Below, piece after piece: positions 1-6,032 of a DNA stretch of 6,032 nucleotides; the stretch's first letter is position 1; every line of letters begins with the position of its first letter. This DNA is from Fermentibacter danicus (GTDB taxonomy: Bacteria > Fermentibacterota > Fermentibacteria > Fermentibacterales > Fermentibacteraceae): positions 1 through 6,032 of the forward strand of contig LKHB01000010.1 in the NCBI GenBank assembly GCA_001618615.1. Reading direction: 5' to 3'. The notes under the pieces are model-generated. The model was not told the DNA's origin. It saw nothing but the letters and a program-made list of their open reading frames with translations, and did no database searches. A program made the translations under genes and the position numbers.

Positions 1-717
1 CGAGCTCACGGACAATCTCGAATCCGGCGATTTTGACGCCGTCTTCAACCAGATGAGTTCCAACACCAGAACCTTCCTGGACGACCTCGCCTCCGCCTTC
101 GAGTTCTACGGCATGGGCTGGGGCGAAACAGGAAGCGAGTTCCTTGCCGGGATACTGTCCGGGATCGACATGTCCGACCTCTCCCGCAACATCAAATCCG
201 TAACCTTCACCAGTGCCACCAGGGCGGACGTGGTCACCGCGACGGACGACGGCGACGAGACCATGACCTTCGTACTCGAAGACGGGGAATGGAAGCTCGA
301 CTTCGANNCGAGGACTTCATGAAGGGCGCCATCGACGAGGGGCTTGCCGGGTCCGGCATTACCGTCGACGACATCATCGCACGCGAGATCCAGGGCGATC
401 TCGGCATGGGGGACACGGTCTCCGGAACGGACTTCGAGGTCGGTTCCGGGAGCAGCTCCGTCAGAATCACCAACGATCTCGGAAGCTGGGACATCTGGTA
501 CGTCTACGTAAGCCCCTCCGAAGAATCGCAATGGGGCCAGGACCGGCTCGGCTCATCCGGCATCCTCTCCCCGGGCAACACGATAACGGTGAAGGTCGCT
601 CCCGGAACCTACGACATCATGGTCACGGACGAGGATGGCGACACGTACAGCAGATACGGCGTCGATGTCGGACCGAACGGCTACGGCTGGAGCGTAACCC
701 TGTCCGACATGGACTGA
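1..717 (+). CDS. Partial probable exported protein: NTF2-like end plus one YDIWY-type module (broken by NN)
   Basis: The 5' end lies outside the window, and the reading frame is open from base 2. The first ~100 visible residues end in DGDETMTFVLEDGEWKLDF, a pattern typical of the last strands of NTF2-like/DUF4878-type domains (family knowledge, moderate confidence). A short helical-looking linker (EDFMKGAIDEGL...) follows. From base 457 comes one copy of a beta-rich module with the landmarks ITNDLGSWDIWYVYVSP, WGQDRLG, SPG, APGTYDI and DEDGDTY, ending at TGA 715-717. The frame shifts at the NN at 307-308. Without the two Ns the codons read GAC GAG across the join and the frame is continuous, giving about 237 visible residues. 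Export is inferred from the related lipoprotein next door, since the N-terminus is not visible. The function is unknown. Confidence 0.75.
307..308. other. NN assembly ambiguity inside the first gene
   Basis: Two undetermined bases lie between ...CTTCGA and CGAGGAC.... Taken literally they shift the frame and lead to a stop at 320-322. A true length of 0, or any multiple of 3, restores the frame. Merging the CGA found on both sides also keeps the frame. An artefactual scaffold join is the simplest reading; a real pseudogene is unlikely. Confidence 0.85.
457..714 (+). repeat. YDIWY-type module, copy A (protein-level repeat)
   Basis: This copy of about 86 residues forms the C-terminus of the first gene. 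It shares the order of landmarks with three copies in the next gene: (I/V)TNxL, (Y/W)DIWYVYVSP, WGxDRLG, L-x-PG, PGxYDI and DEDGDTY, then GPxGxxWxVTL. It is closest to copy D. The two share 20 identical bases (490-509 and 1489-1508). Confidence 0.8.
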
Positions 718-734
718 AAGGCTGTGGCCCCGCC

Positions 735-755
735 CTCCGGTATGGACACCGGGAG
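735..755 (+). terminator. Weak hairpin after the first gene, possible terminator
   Basis: CTCCGGT (735-741) can pair with ACC-GGAG (748-755) if one G is bulged, leaving a 6-base loop. It sits 18 bases after the stop codon. No T tract follows, so it is not a standard intrinsic terminator. The remaining ~90 bases before the next gene show no convincing promoter, although 804-842 is more AT-rich than its surroundings and probably holds the leader of the lipoprotein gene. Confidence 0.25.
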
Positions 756-841
756 CGTGTGGTGCGATGATTGGGTGAATAGGCTCCGGTGTGTTCCGGG
801 CCGTTCCATGAAAACCAACCTGTACCATAACAACACCCTAT

Positions 842-846
842 GGAGG
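842..846 (+). promoter_or_regulatory. Ribosome binding site of the lipoprotein gene
   Basis: GGAGG is followed by two consecutive ATG codons at 848 and 851. Spacing is 1 base to the first and 4 to the second, so the second ATG is preferred. The protein differs by one Met only. Confidence 0.7.
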
Positions 847-850
847 AATG

Positions 851-1710
851 ATGAGAAGAGCCCTGCTGCTGATCGCAAGCGCCCTCGTACTTTTCGGGGC
901 GGGTTGTACGAAGACGGCGCCCATCACGGTAACCAACTCTCTGGGTGACTATGACATAGCCCAGATCTACATCTACCCGGCCGACCAGGCCAACCGCGGA
1001 GAGGATCTCCAGGCCGCCGACCTCACCCCCGGACAGAGCGCGGTCTTCCAGTTCGTGCCCGGCAACTACAACATCCTCATCATCGACGAGGACGACGACA
1101 GCTACTTCTTCGAGAACCTGACCGTTCCCAAGGAGGGCCTCACCAAGGCGATAACCCTCGACGACCTCAACTGGGATCACCAGCACGTCGGCAGCGGCCA
1201 CTACCCGCTCACCATCACCAACGACCTGGTCGACTACGACATATGGTATCTCTACATCGATCCCGCCGGCACCGGCCCTGCGAACGAGTGCATGGGCTCC
1301 AACATCGTCTATACCGGTGATAAGATAACCGTCTGGGTCGAGCCCGGCTCCTATGACATCCAGGTCGTCGACGACACCGATTTCACCTACACCTACGAGG
1401 CCTTCGCCGTAAGCGAGACTGCTGCGACCCTGACCGTCATGCCCGANNTCCCACCACCGTCACCATCGTAAACGGCCTCGACAGCTATGACATCTGGTAC
1501 GTCTACGTCTCCCGCACCATCGATCCCTGGGGCGATGACAGGCTCGGCGCCTCGACCCTCGCTCCCGGCGAGTCCATCGACGTCGATATCACCACCGGCG
1601 CCTGGGACATGAAGGTTCAAGACGAGGACGGCGACACCTACACCCTCTGGGGCCAGGAGATCGGTCCCGAGGGGTTCGTCTGGAACGTCACCCTCGATCA
1701 GATCGACTGA
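851..1710 (+). CDS. Putative lipoprotein with three YDIWY-type modules (broken by NN)
   Basis: Counting from ATG 851, the protein starts MRRALLL..., a short basic n-region followed by a hydrophobic stretch that ends in a lipobox-like FGAGC. The lipidated Cys would be residue 19. Thr follows at +2, not Asp, so under the E. coli rule it would go to the outer membrane. Three copies of a module of about 80-86 residues fill the rest: B (920-1177), C (1205-1444) and D (1453-1707). The NN at 1447-1448 falls between C and D and shifts the frame. Without the two Ns the join reads CCC GAT CCC ACC (P-D-P-T) and the frame runs to TGA 1708-1710, giving about 285 residues. No enzyme motif is seen. The repeats suggest a surface-exposed structural or binding protein (inference). 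The strong terminator directly downstream suggests it ends its transcript. Confidence 0.8.
920..1177 (+). repeat. YDIWY-type module, copy B
   Basis: This is the first repeat of the lipoprotein and the most divergent at its core: YDIAQIYIYP replaces YDIWYVYVSP. It keeps VTNSL, GEDL, LTPG, VPGNYNI and DEDDDSY. It starts immediately after the lipid-anchor region, so there is almost no linker to the membrane. Confidence 0.75.
1205..1444 (+). repeat. YDIWY-type module, copy C
   Basis: This is the second repeat of the lipoprotein, with ITNDLVDYDIWYLYIDP, then VEPGSYDI and DDTDFTY. It lacks the WGxDRLG motif (ANECMG stands near that place) and the C-terminal GPxGxxW motif. It carries the only Cys in the mature repeats. 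Confidence 0.75.
1447..1448. other. NN assembly ambiguity between modules C and D
   Basis: Two undetermined bases lie between ...GCCCGA and TCCCACC.... As written they break the lipoprotein frame, and the left frame stops at 1469-1471. Deleting them restores the frame exactly. Because they fall at a module boundary, a collapsed extra repeat is also possible. Confidence 0.85.
1453..1707 (+). repeat. YDIWY-type module, copy D
   Basis: This is the third repeat of the lipoprotein and its C-terminus. Landmarks are VTIVNGLDSYDIWYVYVS, WGDDRLG, LAPG, DEDGDTY and GPEGFVWNVTL. It resembles copy A of the upstream gene more than its own neighbours B and C. Confidence 0.8.
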
Positions 1711-1725
1711 GTTTCTGCACGGTGG

Positions 1726-1756
1726 AAAGGGCCCCCGGGAGACCGGGGGCCTTTTT
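1726..1756 (+). terminator. Intrinsic terminator between convergent genes
   Basis: GGCCCCCGG (1730-1738) pairs perfectly with CCGGGGGCC (1743-1751) around a GAGA (GNRA-type) tetraloop, followed by TTTTT (1752-1756). AAA at 1726-1728 extends the stem into the T tract. It lies 15 bases after the lipoprotein stop and touches the stop codon of the MFS gene on the other strand. In the minus direction only TTT follows the stem, so it should be strong for the + gene and weaker for the - gene. Confidence 0.9.
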
Positions 1757-2968
1757 CTATGCCGTCTCCATCCTCCTCACGAAGACGAGGTTCACGGCCG
1801 CCACGAGGGCCGCGAGTACGAAGACCGACCACGGGCCTATGTACGTCCACAGAAGCCCCGCTCCGGCCGGCACGAGCATGGAGACCGCATGGTCGATCGT
1901 GCCTCCGAGCCCCAGTGTCGGGACTATGTCTCTGCTGCAGGCGGCTATCCTGGAGAGGTACGTCGTGCGCGCCATGCTGAGGGAGAAGAGGAGTTCATCC
2001 AGGACGTAGAGGGAGTAGAGGACGGCGAGGGCCGCGCCGCGCCCGAGGACGGATGGAGCCGCCGCGTATCCGAGACACATGGTGAACACAAGGATCGACT
2101 CGGCTGTCAGAACGGACTTTTCGCCGTATTTGTCTATCAGATCTCCGAAGAGCGGCTTGGAGAACAGGCCGAGCAGTGCCGCAGCGCCCATCGCCAGCGC
2201 CAGATCGGAGGCCTTCTGATCGAATGCGCTGACCAGCAGCCAGGGGGCGAATGTCAGGAAGATCTGCTTCCTGGCTCCGAAGAGGACCGCGAGTATGTAG
2301 TAGAGCCTGTATCTCCTGCGCAGGACGAACCGCTCCTTCAAGGAGGGCATGGGGTCGCCCTCCATCCTGTCGCCCCGTACCCGAGGGATGGCCGTGGAAA
2401 GCCAGAAGCCGGCGGCCAGGACGGCGGCGGTCGTTCCGTAGACCATTCCGAAGCTTCCCTGGAGCCTGTTCAGCACTACCCATACGATCCCGGTTCCCAG
2501 CATGAGCCCCGCGGACCTGTACGCCCCCACGGTGCCCAGTATCCAGCCCCTGCCGCGCCCCGGCTCCAGATCCATGGCCAGAGCGTCGCGGAGCGGGACA
2601 TAGAGGTGCATCCCCGCCGACCAGAGGATCATGCAGGCCATGAAGACCCCGAAGGACGACCCGGCGACCGCAAGTACGACGAAACTCACCACGCCGGCCG
2701 CAAAGCAGAGGCTGATGGCCCTGCCCCTCGACATTCCGGCCACAAGGCCCACCAGTACGACCTGGAGAAACCCGGGGAGCTCCCTCGGGAACTCCAGGGC
2801 GCCCCTGGTGTCCCCGCCCACGCGGAGCACATTGAAGAGAAAATCCGGCATCACTGAGGAGAAAACGTTGCCCGCGGCCGACATCAGAGCGACCCCGATC
2901 ATCATCCTGCCCATGTTGCCGGCGAGGCCGATCTTCCCGGCCATATGCCCAAAAGTCGTTCGACGCAT
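1757..2968 (-). CDS. MFS transporter, substrate unknown
   Basis: The protein has 403 residues with many hydrophobic segments, consistent with the usual 12 membrane helices of the major facilitator superfamily. The loop motif of the second half is clear: GDLIDKYGEK at residues 275-284. The matching first-half loop is degenerate (VAGMSRGRA, about 77-84). RGALEFPRELPG (55-66) is a signature I associate with a poorly characterised group of bacterial MFS proteins. It has no fused domain. The start at 2968 was chosen because GGAGG lies 4 bases upstream (2973-2977). The frame stays open to another ATG at 3040, which has an even better placed GGAGG. That 24-residue extension is polar and has low GC at third positions (10 of 23 codons end in G or C), unlike the gene body. 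It would be an inner-membrane secondary carrier; the substrate cannot be told. Confidence 0.88.
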   Translation of the reverse strand: MRRTTFGHMAGKIGLAGNMGRMMIGVALMSAAGNVFSSVMPDFLFNVLRVGGDTRGALEFPRELPGFLQVVLVGLVAGMSRGRAISLCFAAGVVSFVVLAVAGSSFGVFMACMILWSAGMHLYVPLRDALAMDLEPGRGRGWILGTVGAYRSAGLMLGTGIVWVVLNRLQGSFGMVYGTTAAVLAAGFWLSTAIPRVRGDRMEGDPMPSLKERFVLRRRYRLYYILAVLFGARKQIFLTFAPWLLVSAFDQKASDLALAMGAAALLGLFSKPLFGDLIDKYGEKSVLTAESILVFTMCLGYAAAPSVLGRGAALAVLYSLYVLDELLFSLSMARTTYLSRIAACSRDIVPTLGLGGTIDHAVSMLVPAGAGLLWTYIGPWSVFVLAALVAAVNLVFVRRMETA

Positions 2969-3114
2969 CCGTCCTCCGTGTTGACGAGGCAATACGGTTC
3001 CGAGCGTCGAACATTGCGGATAACGAACTTCCCGGGCCATGCCCTCCCCTCCGCAATGGCGCGATCCAGGGCCCGGAACCTATACTTGGCGGGTCACCGG
3101 ATGGAGGTTCCCGG
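2969..3114. promoter_or_regulatory. Divergent intergenic region between MFS and thioesterase genes
   Basis: These 146 bases separate two divergently transcribed genes and must hold promoters for both. The best visible element is TATACT at 3081-3086 (+), a 5/6 match to the -10 consensus and well placed before the GGAGG at 3103-3107 of the thioesterase gene. I find no good -35 at the standard distance. No convincing minus-strand promoter and no clear operator palindrome is visible. Confidence 0.4.
3103..3107 (+). promoter_or_regulatory. Ribosome binding site of the thioesterase gene
   Basis: GGAGG lies 7 bases before ATG 3115, the classical spacing, and fixes this start. Confidence 0.8.
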
Positions 3115-3537
3115 ATGAAGGCGAACGTACCCCTGGGCGCTTCGGCCGAGGTTTCTCTGAAGGCCTCCCCCGAGACCCTGGCGTCGTATGTCGGTTCAGG
3201 GGGGCTCGATGTTTTCTCGACCCCCTGGATGATCGCCCTGATGGAGCGCGCGGCCGCCGCGGCTGCGGAGCCCTGCCTAGATCCCGCATTTACGACCGTG
3301 GGCATCGCCGTCGACGTGAGGCACCTGGCGGGCACGCCTCCCGGTGCGACGGTGAAGGCGGTTGCGAAGCTCATCTCCGCCGACGGCGCGAGACTCACGT
3401 TCGAGGTCCGTGCCGAGGATCCGTGGGGCCTCATAGGAGAGGGCCGCCACGAGAGAATGATTGTCGACGCGGACAGATTCCTGGGCAGGGTGTCCGGAAG
3501 GGCGTCCGGAGCCCCGGGCAATGAAGAAGGACGGTAG
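3115..3537 (+). CDS. FlK-like hotdog-fold acyl-CoA thioesterase
   Basis: This 140-residue protein has the single hotdog-fold size. FSTPWMIALME (34-44), DVRHLAGTPPG (67-77) and IGEGRHER (107-114) match the fluoroacetyl-CoA thioesterase (FlK) family. Aligned from memory to Streptomyces cattleya FlK with a constant offset of 6, the catalytic Thr42, Glu50 and His76 fall on Thr36, Glu44 and His70, so both the residues and the spacing are kept. The hydrophobic gate residues Phe33 and Phe36 of FlK fall on Gly27 and Gly30, so fluoroacetyl specificity is not expected. Likely it hydrolyses some acyl-CoA in the cytoplasm (inference). No signal peptide is seen. It is the first gene of an operon: its stop is four bases before the oligopeptidase start. 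Confidence 0.85.
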   Translation: MKANVPLGASAEVSLKASPETLASYVGSGGLDVFSTPWMIALMERAAAAAAEPCLDPAFTTVGIAVDVRHLAGTPPGATVKAVAKLISADGARLTFEVRAEDPWGLIGEGRHERMIVDADRFLGRVSGRASGAPGNEEGR

Positions 3538-3541
3538 ACGG

Positions 3542-5353
3542 ATGTCTGGAAAGCCTCCGAAGAGAGACCAGGTTGCAGCGGAAGACAGATGGGCTGTAGA
3601 GGCGATCTTCAAAACAGATGAGGAATGGGAGTCGGCCTTCCGGGCGACCGAGGACTATGGCCGTGCCTTCCAGGCATGGGCGGGAAGGCTCGGAGAATCG
3701 CCGGAATCTCTCGCCGGAGCAATAGCCGAGATGCTCGCGCAGCAGAGGGCGCTCGAAAAGCTGGGCCTCTACGCGGGAATGAGGCAGGACGAGGATCTTT
3801 CCAACGCCCTCCATTCCTCGATGGACGACAGGTGCACGGCCAGGAGGAACGAAGTGGCGGCTGCACAGTCGTTCTTCATGCCCGAACTTCTCTCCATAGA
3901 CCCTGCCGTGATGGCGGAATGGCTTCGCAGCCCGGTGCTGGAAGGCTATGCGACGTGGCTCGAGGAAATGCTGAGATACAGACCCCATACGCTGTCCGAA
4001 CCCGAGGAGAAGCTTCTCGCGATGTCGGGTGACGCTCTCCAGGGCTTCCACGCCGGATTCGGCAAGCTGAACAACGTGGACATGCCGGCCAGGCTGCCCG
4101 AGATCACGGATCAGAACGGCAGGCGGACGAAGCTGACCAACTCCAACCTCGTGCCGCTCATGGAGGAGAGCGACCCCGGGGTCAGAAGGGCGGCGTTCGA
4201 CGGCTACTACAGGGAGCTGTCAGGCAACCTGAACACGGCGGCGGCCCTCCTCAACGGCCAGGTCAAGTCGCACATCTTCATGGCGAAAGCCAGGAGGCAT
4301 GCTTCCGCACTGGAGGCGTCACTGTTCCACGATCTGGTGAGCACGGAAGTCTACAGGGCCCTCATCGACGCGGTCCACAACAGGCTTCCGGTGATGCACG
4401 GCTACTACGCTGCAAAGAAGTCCGCCCTGGGCCTGGACACCCTCTCCCCGTGCGACCTGTACCTGCCCGCCGTGCGCTATACCCCGCGCAGGTACAGCTA
4501 TGACGAGGCCGTGGACATGACGCTGGAGGCCGTACGCCCTCTTGGCGGGCGATACGTCTCCGATCTGGCGGAGGGCTTCCGCAGCGGCTGGGTCGACAGG
4601 TACGAAAACGTCGGCAAGCGCTCGGGCGCCTACTCCACCGGCTGTGTGGACTCCATGCCGTACATCCTGCACAACTTCAGCGGCACGCTGGACTCGGTCT
4701 TCACACTGGCGCACGAGGCGGGCCATTCGATGCACAGCCTCATGTCTTGGAGGCATCAGCCCTACCATATGTCCGACTACCGCATCCTGGTGGCGGAAGT
4801 CGCCTCGACGACCAACGAGATGCTCCTGGCGGACATGCTGATGAAAAAGAGCGACGACGACGGGATGAAGGCCTACCTGCTGGACAGGCTCGTCAACGAC
4901 TTCAGGACGACGCTCTTCAGGCAGACCATGTTCGCCGAGTTCGAATGGCTGATCCACAGGGAGGTCGAGGAGGGCGGGGCTCTGACCCCCGAATTCCTGA
5001 ACTCGAAGTACCTCGAACTGGTGCGGCTCTATCACGGCGAAGCCCTGAACACAGAGGCGGACGATGCCATGATCGCGGCCGAGTGGGCGAGGATACCTCA
5101 CTTCTACTACAATTTCTACGTCTACAAGTACGCCACCGGGCTCTCCTCGGCGGTCGCCCTGTCGCGCCGGATTCTCGAAGGCAGGCCGGGTGCGCTGGAT
5201 GCATATCTCGGATTCCTCTCGGCAGGGTCGTCCAGGAGGCCTCTGGAGATACTCAGGGACGCTGGAGTCGATCTGGAGACACCGGCTCCGGTGAACGAGG
5301 CCCTGGACTACCTGGCGGAGACGGTGGACAGGCTGGGCGGGATGATGTCCTGA
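3542..5353 (+). CDS. pepF: Oligoendopeptidase F-like M3 family zinc peptidase
   Basis: The protein has 603 residues, the usual length for PepF. The all-alpha N-terminal region comes first, then the M3 catalytic domain. The zinc site is complete: HEAGH at residues 391-395 (His391, His395 and catalytic Glu392), with Glu419 in VAEVAST as the likely third ligand. Upstream GKRSGAYSTG and downstream PHFYYNFYVYKYATG (519-533, His520) are PepF hallmarks for substrate binding. With no signal peptide it should be cytoplasmic, trimming short peptides. ATG 3542 was chosen because the preceding region overlaps the thioesterase gene. A GAAGGA-like site (3526-3531) lies 10 bases upstream, and the start follows the upstream stop by four bases, suggesting translational coupling. 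ATG 3521 is the alternative and would add 7 residues. The gene symbol marks the family; the exact subfamily is not settled. Confidence 0.93.
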   Translation: MSGKPPKRDQVAAEDRWAVEAIFKTDEEWESAFRATEDYGRAFQAWAGRLGESPESLAGAIAEMLAQQRALEKLGLYAGMRQDEDLSNALHSSMDDRCTARRNEVAAAQSFFMPELLSIDPAVMAEWLRSPVLEGYATWLEEMLRYRPHTLSEPEEKLLAMSGDALQGFHAGFGKLNNVDMPARLPEITDQNGRRTKLTNSNLVPLMEESDPGVRRAAFDGYYRELSGNLNTAAALLNGQVKSHIFMAKARRHASALEASLFHDLVSTEVYRALIDAVHNRLPVMHGYYAAKKSALGLDTLSPCDLYLPAVRYTPRRYSYDEAVDMTLEAVRPLGGRYVSDLAEGFRSGWVDRYENVGKRSGAYSTGCVDSMPYILHNFSGTLDSVFTLAHEAGHSMHSLMSWRHQPYHMSDYRILVAEVASTTNEMLLADMLMKKSDDDGMKAYLLDRLVNDFRTTLFRQTMFAEFEWLIHREVEEGGALTPEFLNSKYLELVRLYHGEALNTEADDAMIAAEWARIPHFYYNFYVYKYATGLSSAVALSRRILEGRPGALDAYLGFLSAGSSRRPLEILRDAGVDLETPAPVNEALDYLAETVDRLGGMMS

Positions 5354-5371
5354 TCTCCGCGGATGCGGAGA
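5354..5371. terminator. Hairpin between convergent pepF-like and DUF116 genes
   Basis: TCTCCGC (5354-5360) pairs with GCGGAGA (5365-5371) across a GGAT loop, giving a perfect 7-bp stem directly after the pepF-like stop. It occupies most of the 25-base gap to the convergent gene. No T tract follows on either strand, so a terminator role is uncertain. It may instead protect or delimit transcript ends. Confidence 0.45.
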
Positions 5372-5378
5372 CTACGGA

Positions 5379-6032
5379 TCATGGCCGGCGGTCGGAACCG
5401 GCCCCCAGGATCCGGTCCAGTACGGAGGCCATCAGGGCGGTGTCGACCCTGGTATCGAAGCAGTCGCCGTTCGGCCGGCTGTTGAGGACTCCGTACACCG
5501 GCACCTGAGCGGAATCCAGGATTCCGGACGCGAGATCGCGGGGACATGCGACAGCCAGCACTATGCCGGGCCTGGTCTTGTCGACGGCCCTGCGGGCGGC
5601 CGTTCCTCCCGTCGCGATAGACAGTTCGACTCCTCGGGCCTCCGCCATCTCCAGCAGGGCGGCCATGTCGCAGGCTCCGCACCTCCTGCAGAGTCCGTGG
5701 TCGTGTACTATCCTGTGAACGCAGGAGTGCGTCTGGAGACAGTGCGGGAGCAGGATCAGCACCCCGGCCGGCTCTTGTCGCCCCCTGCCCGACCGCAGCA
5801 TGACCTCGACGGCGCGGTCGTTCACCTCCACCACCATGGTCTCCGCCGAAAGGGCTTTCTTTGCGCCGGAGGGCATCACCAGCCGGAGCGAGTGATATGA
5901 GATCCCCAGGAGGTGTATCAGTAGACGGCGCAATCCGAGTGCTCCGGCGGCCGACGCAGCGATCTGTGGAAGCAGCAGGGCCGCGGCCGACAGGACGACC
6001 CAGCCGGCCGCGCCGGTGGCCTTCATCAACAG
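5379..6032 (-). CDS. DUF116 family protein, N-terminus possibly cut by the window edge
   Basis: The C-terminal two thirds carry the DUF116 pattern. LLPHCLQ (residues 92-98 from ATG 6026) is followed by a Cys-rich stretch CRRCGAC (113-119), then GG (140-141), VACPRDL (159-165) and VLNSRPNGDCFDT (180-192). Seven Cys are present (96, 102, 113, 116, 119, 161, 189), consistent with metal or Fe-S binding, though this is inference. A hydrophobic segment at about 9-30 suggests a membrane anchor facing the cytoplasm. The frame is open to the right edge (TTG at 6029, CTG at 6032), so the start is uncertain. ATG 6026 gives 215 residues, slightly short for DUF116 proteins as I recall them, so an upstream start with a further hydrophobic segment is likely. 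The function of the family is unknown. Confidence 0.85.
   Translation of the reverse strand: MLMKATGAAGWVVLSAAALLLPQIAASAAGALGLRRLLIHLLGISYHSLRLVMPSGAKKALSAETMVVEVNDRAVEVMLRSGRGRQEPAGVLILLPHCLQTHSCVHRIVHDHGLCRRCGACDMAALLEMAEARGVELSIATGGTAARRAVDKTRPGIVLAVACPRDLASGILDSAQVPVYGVLNSRPNGDCFDTRVDTALMASVLDRILGAGSDRRP

Noticed and set aside
320..322. Natural truncation (pseudogene) of the first gene
   Set aside because: The stop appears only because of the two Ns. The downstream frame keeps full coding character and the conserved module.
628..648. DEDGDTY as an EF-hand or dockerin calcium loop
   Set aside because: The stretch resembles DxDxDG, but the following loop residues and flanking helix are missing. 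It sits in a beta-type repeat where the acidic residues vary between copies.
823..828. TACCAT as a -10 element for the lipoprotein gene
   Set aside because: It is only a 4/6 match, and no -35-like hexamer lies at 16-18 bases.
1889..2857. Long open frame on the + strand opposite the MFS gene
   Set aside because: The protein is rich in Pro, Gly, Arg, Glu and His with no domain, a typical shadow of a high-GC gene. The minus-strand frame encodes a clear MFS protein.
1995..3521. 508-codon open frame on the - strand spanning the MFS and thioesterase genes
   Set aside because: It overlaps two recognisable genes in another frame, crosses their divergent promoter region, and its Arg/Gly/Pro-rich protein shows no domain.
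3461..3541. Upstream start for the M3 peptidase at 3461
   Set aside because: It would overlap the thioesterase by 77 bases, lacks a good ribosome binding site, and adds a non-conserved-looking Arg/Gly-rich tail.
4319..5101. 260-codon open frame on the - strand inside the peptidase gene
   Set aside because: It lies fully antisense to conserved M3 motifs, including the zinc site. It is a GC-driven shadow.

Overview
The window looks like chromosomal DNA from an uncultured, high-GC bacterium, probably Gram-negative. The clues are GC-rich third codon positions, strong GGAGG-type ribosome binding sites, a lipoprotein signal peptide, and two NN runs typical of draft or metagenome assembly. Arginine is often AGG in the enzyme genes, which would fit a candidate phylum such as those of the FCB group. 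That placement is a guess, because no marker gene is present. I see no RNA gene, insertion sequence, CRISPR array or phage gene.

Layout. Positions 1-717 (+) hold the 3' part of a gene for a probable exported protein: an NTF2-like end followed by one copy of an aromatic-rich beta-type module. Positions 851-1710 (+) encode a lipoprotein with three more copies of the module. Both genes are interrupted by an NN run, and removing the two Ns restores one continuous frame in each case. A strong hairpin terminator at 1726-1756 separates the lipoprotein gene from a convergent MFS transporter gene (1757-2968, -). A divergent intergenic region follows. From it a two-gene operon runs rightward: an FlK-type hotdog thioesterase (3115-3537) and, four bases later, an M3/PepF-family zinc oligopeptidase (3542-5353). 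A 7-bp hairpin fills most of the 25-base gap to a convergent DUF116-family gene that runs off the right edge (5379-6032, -).

How the genes fit together. The first two genes share a repeat module and probably act at the cell surface. The thioesterase and oligopeptidase are almost certainly co-transcribed and cytoplasmic, but the sequence shows no metabolic link between them. The MFS transporter and DUF116 protein belong to recognisable families of unknown substrate or function. Most of the window is ordinary chromosomal content. The least explained part is the repeat-module pair at the left end.
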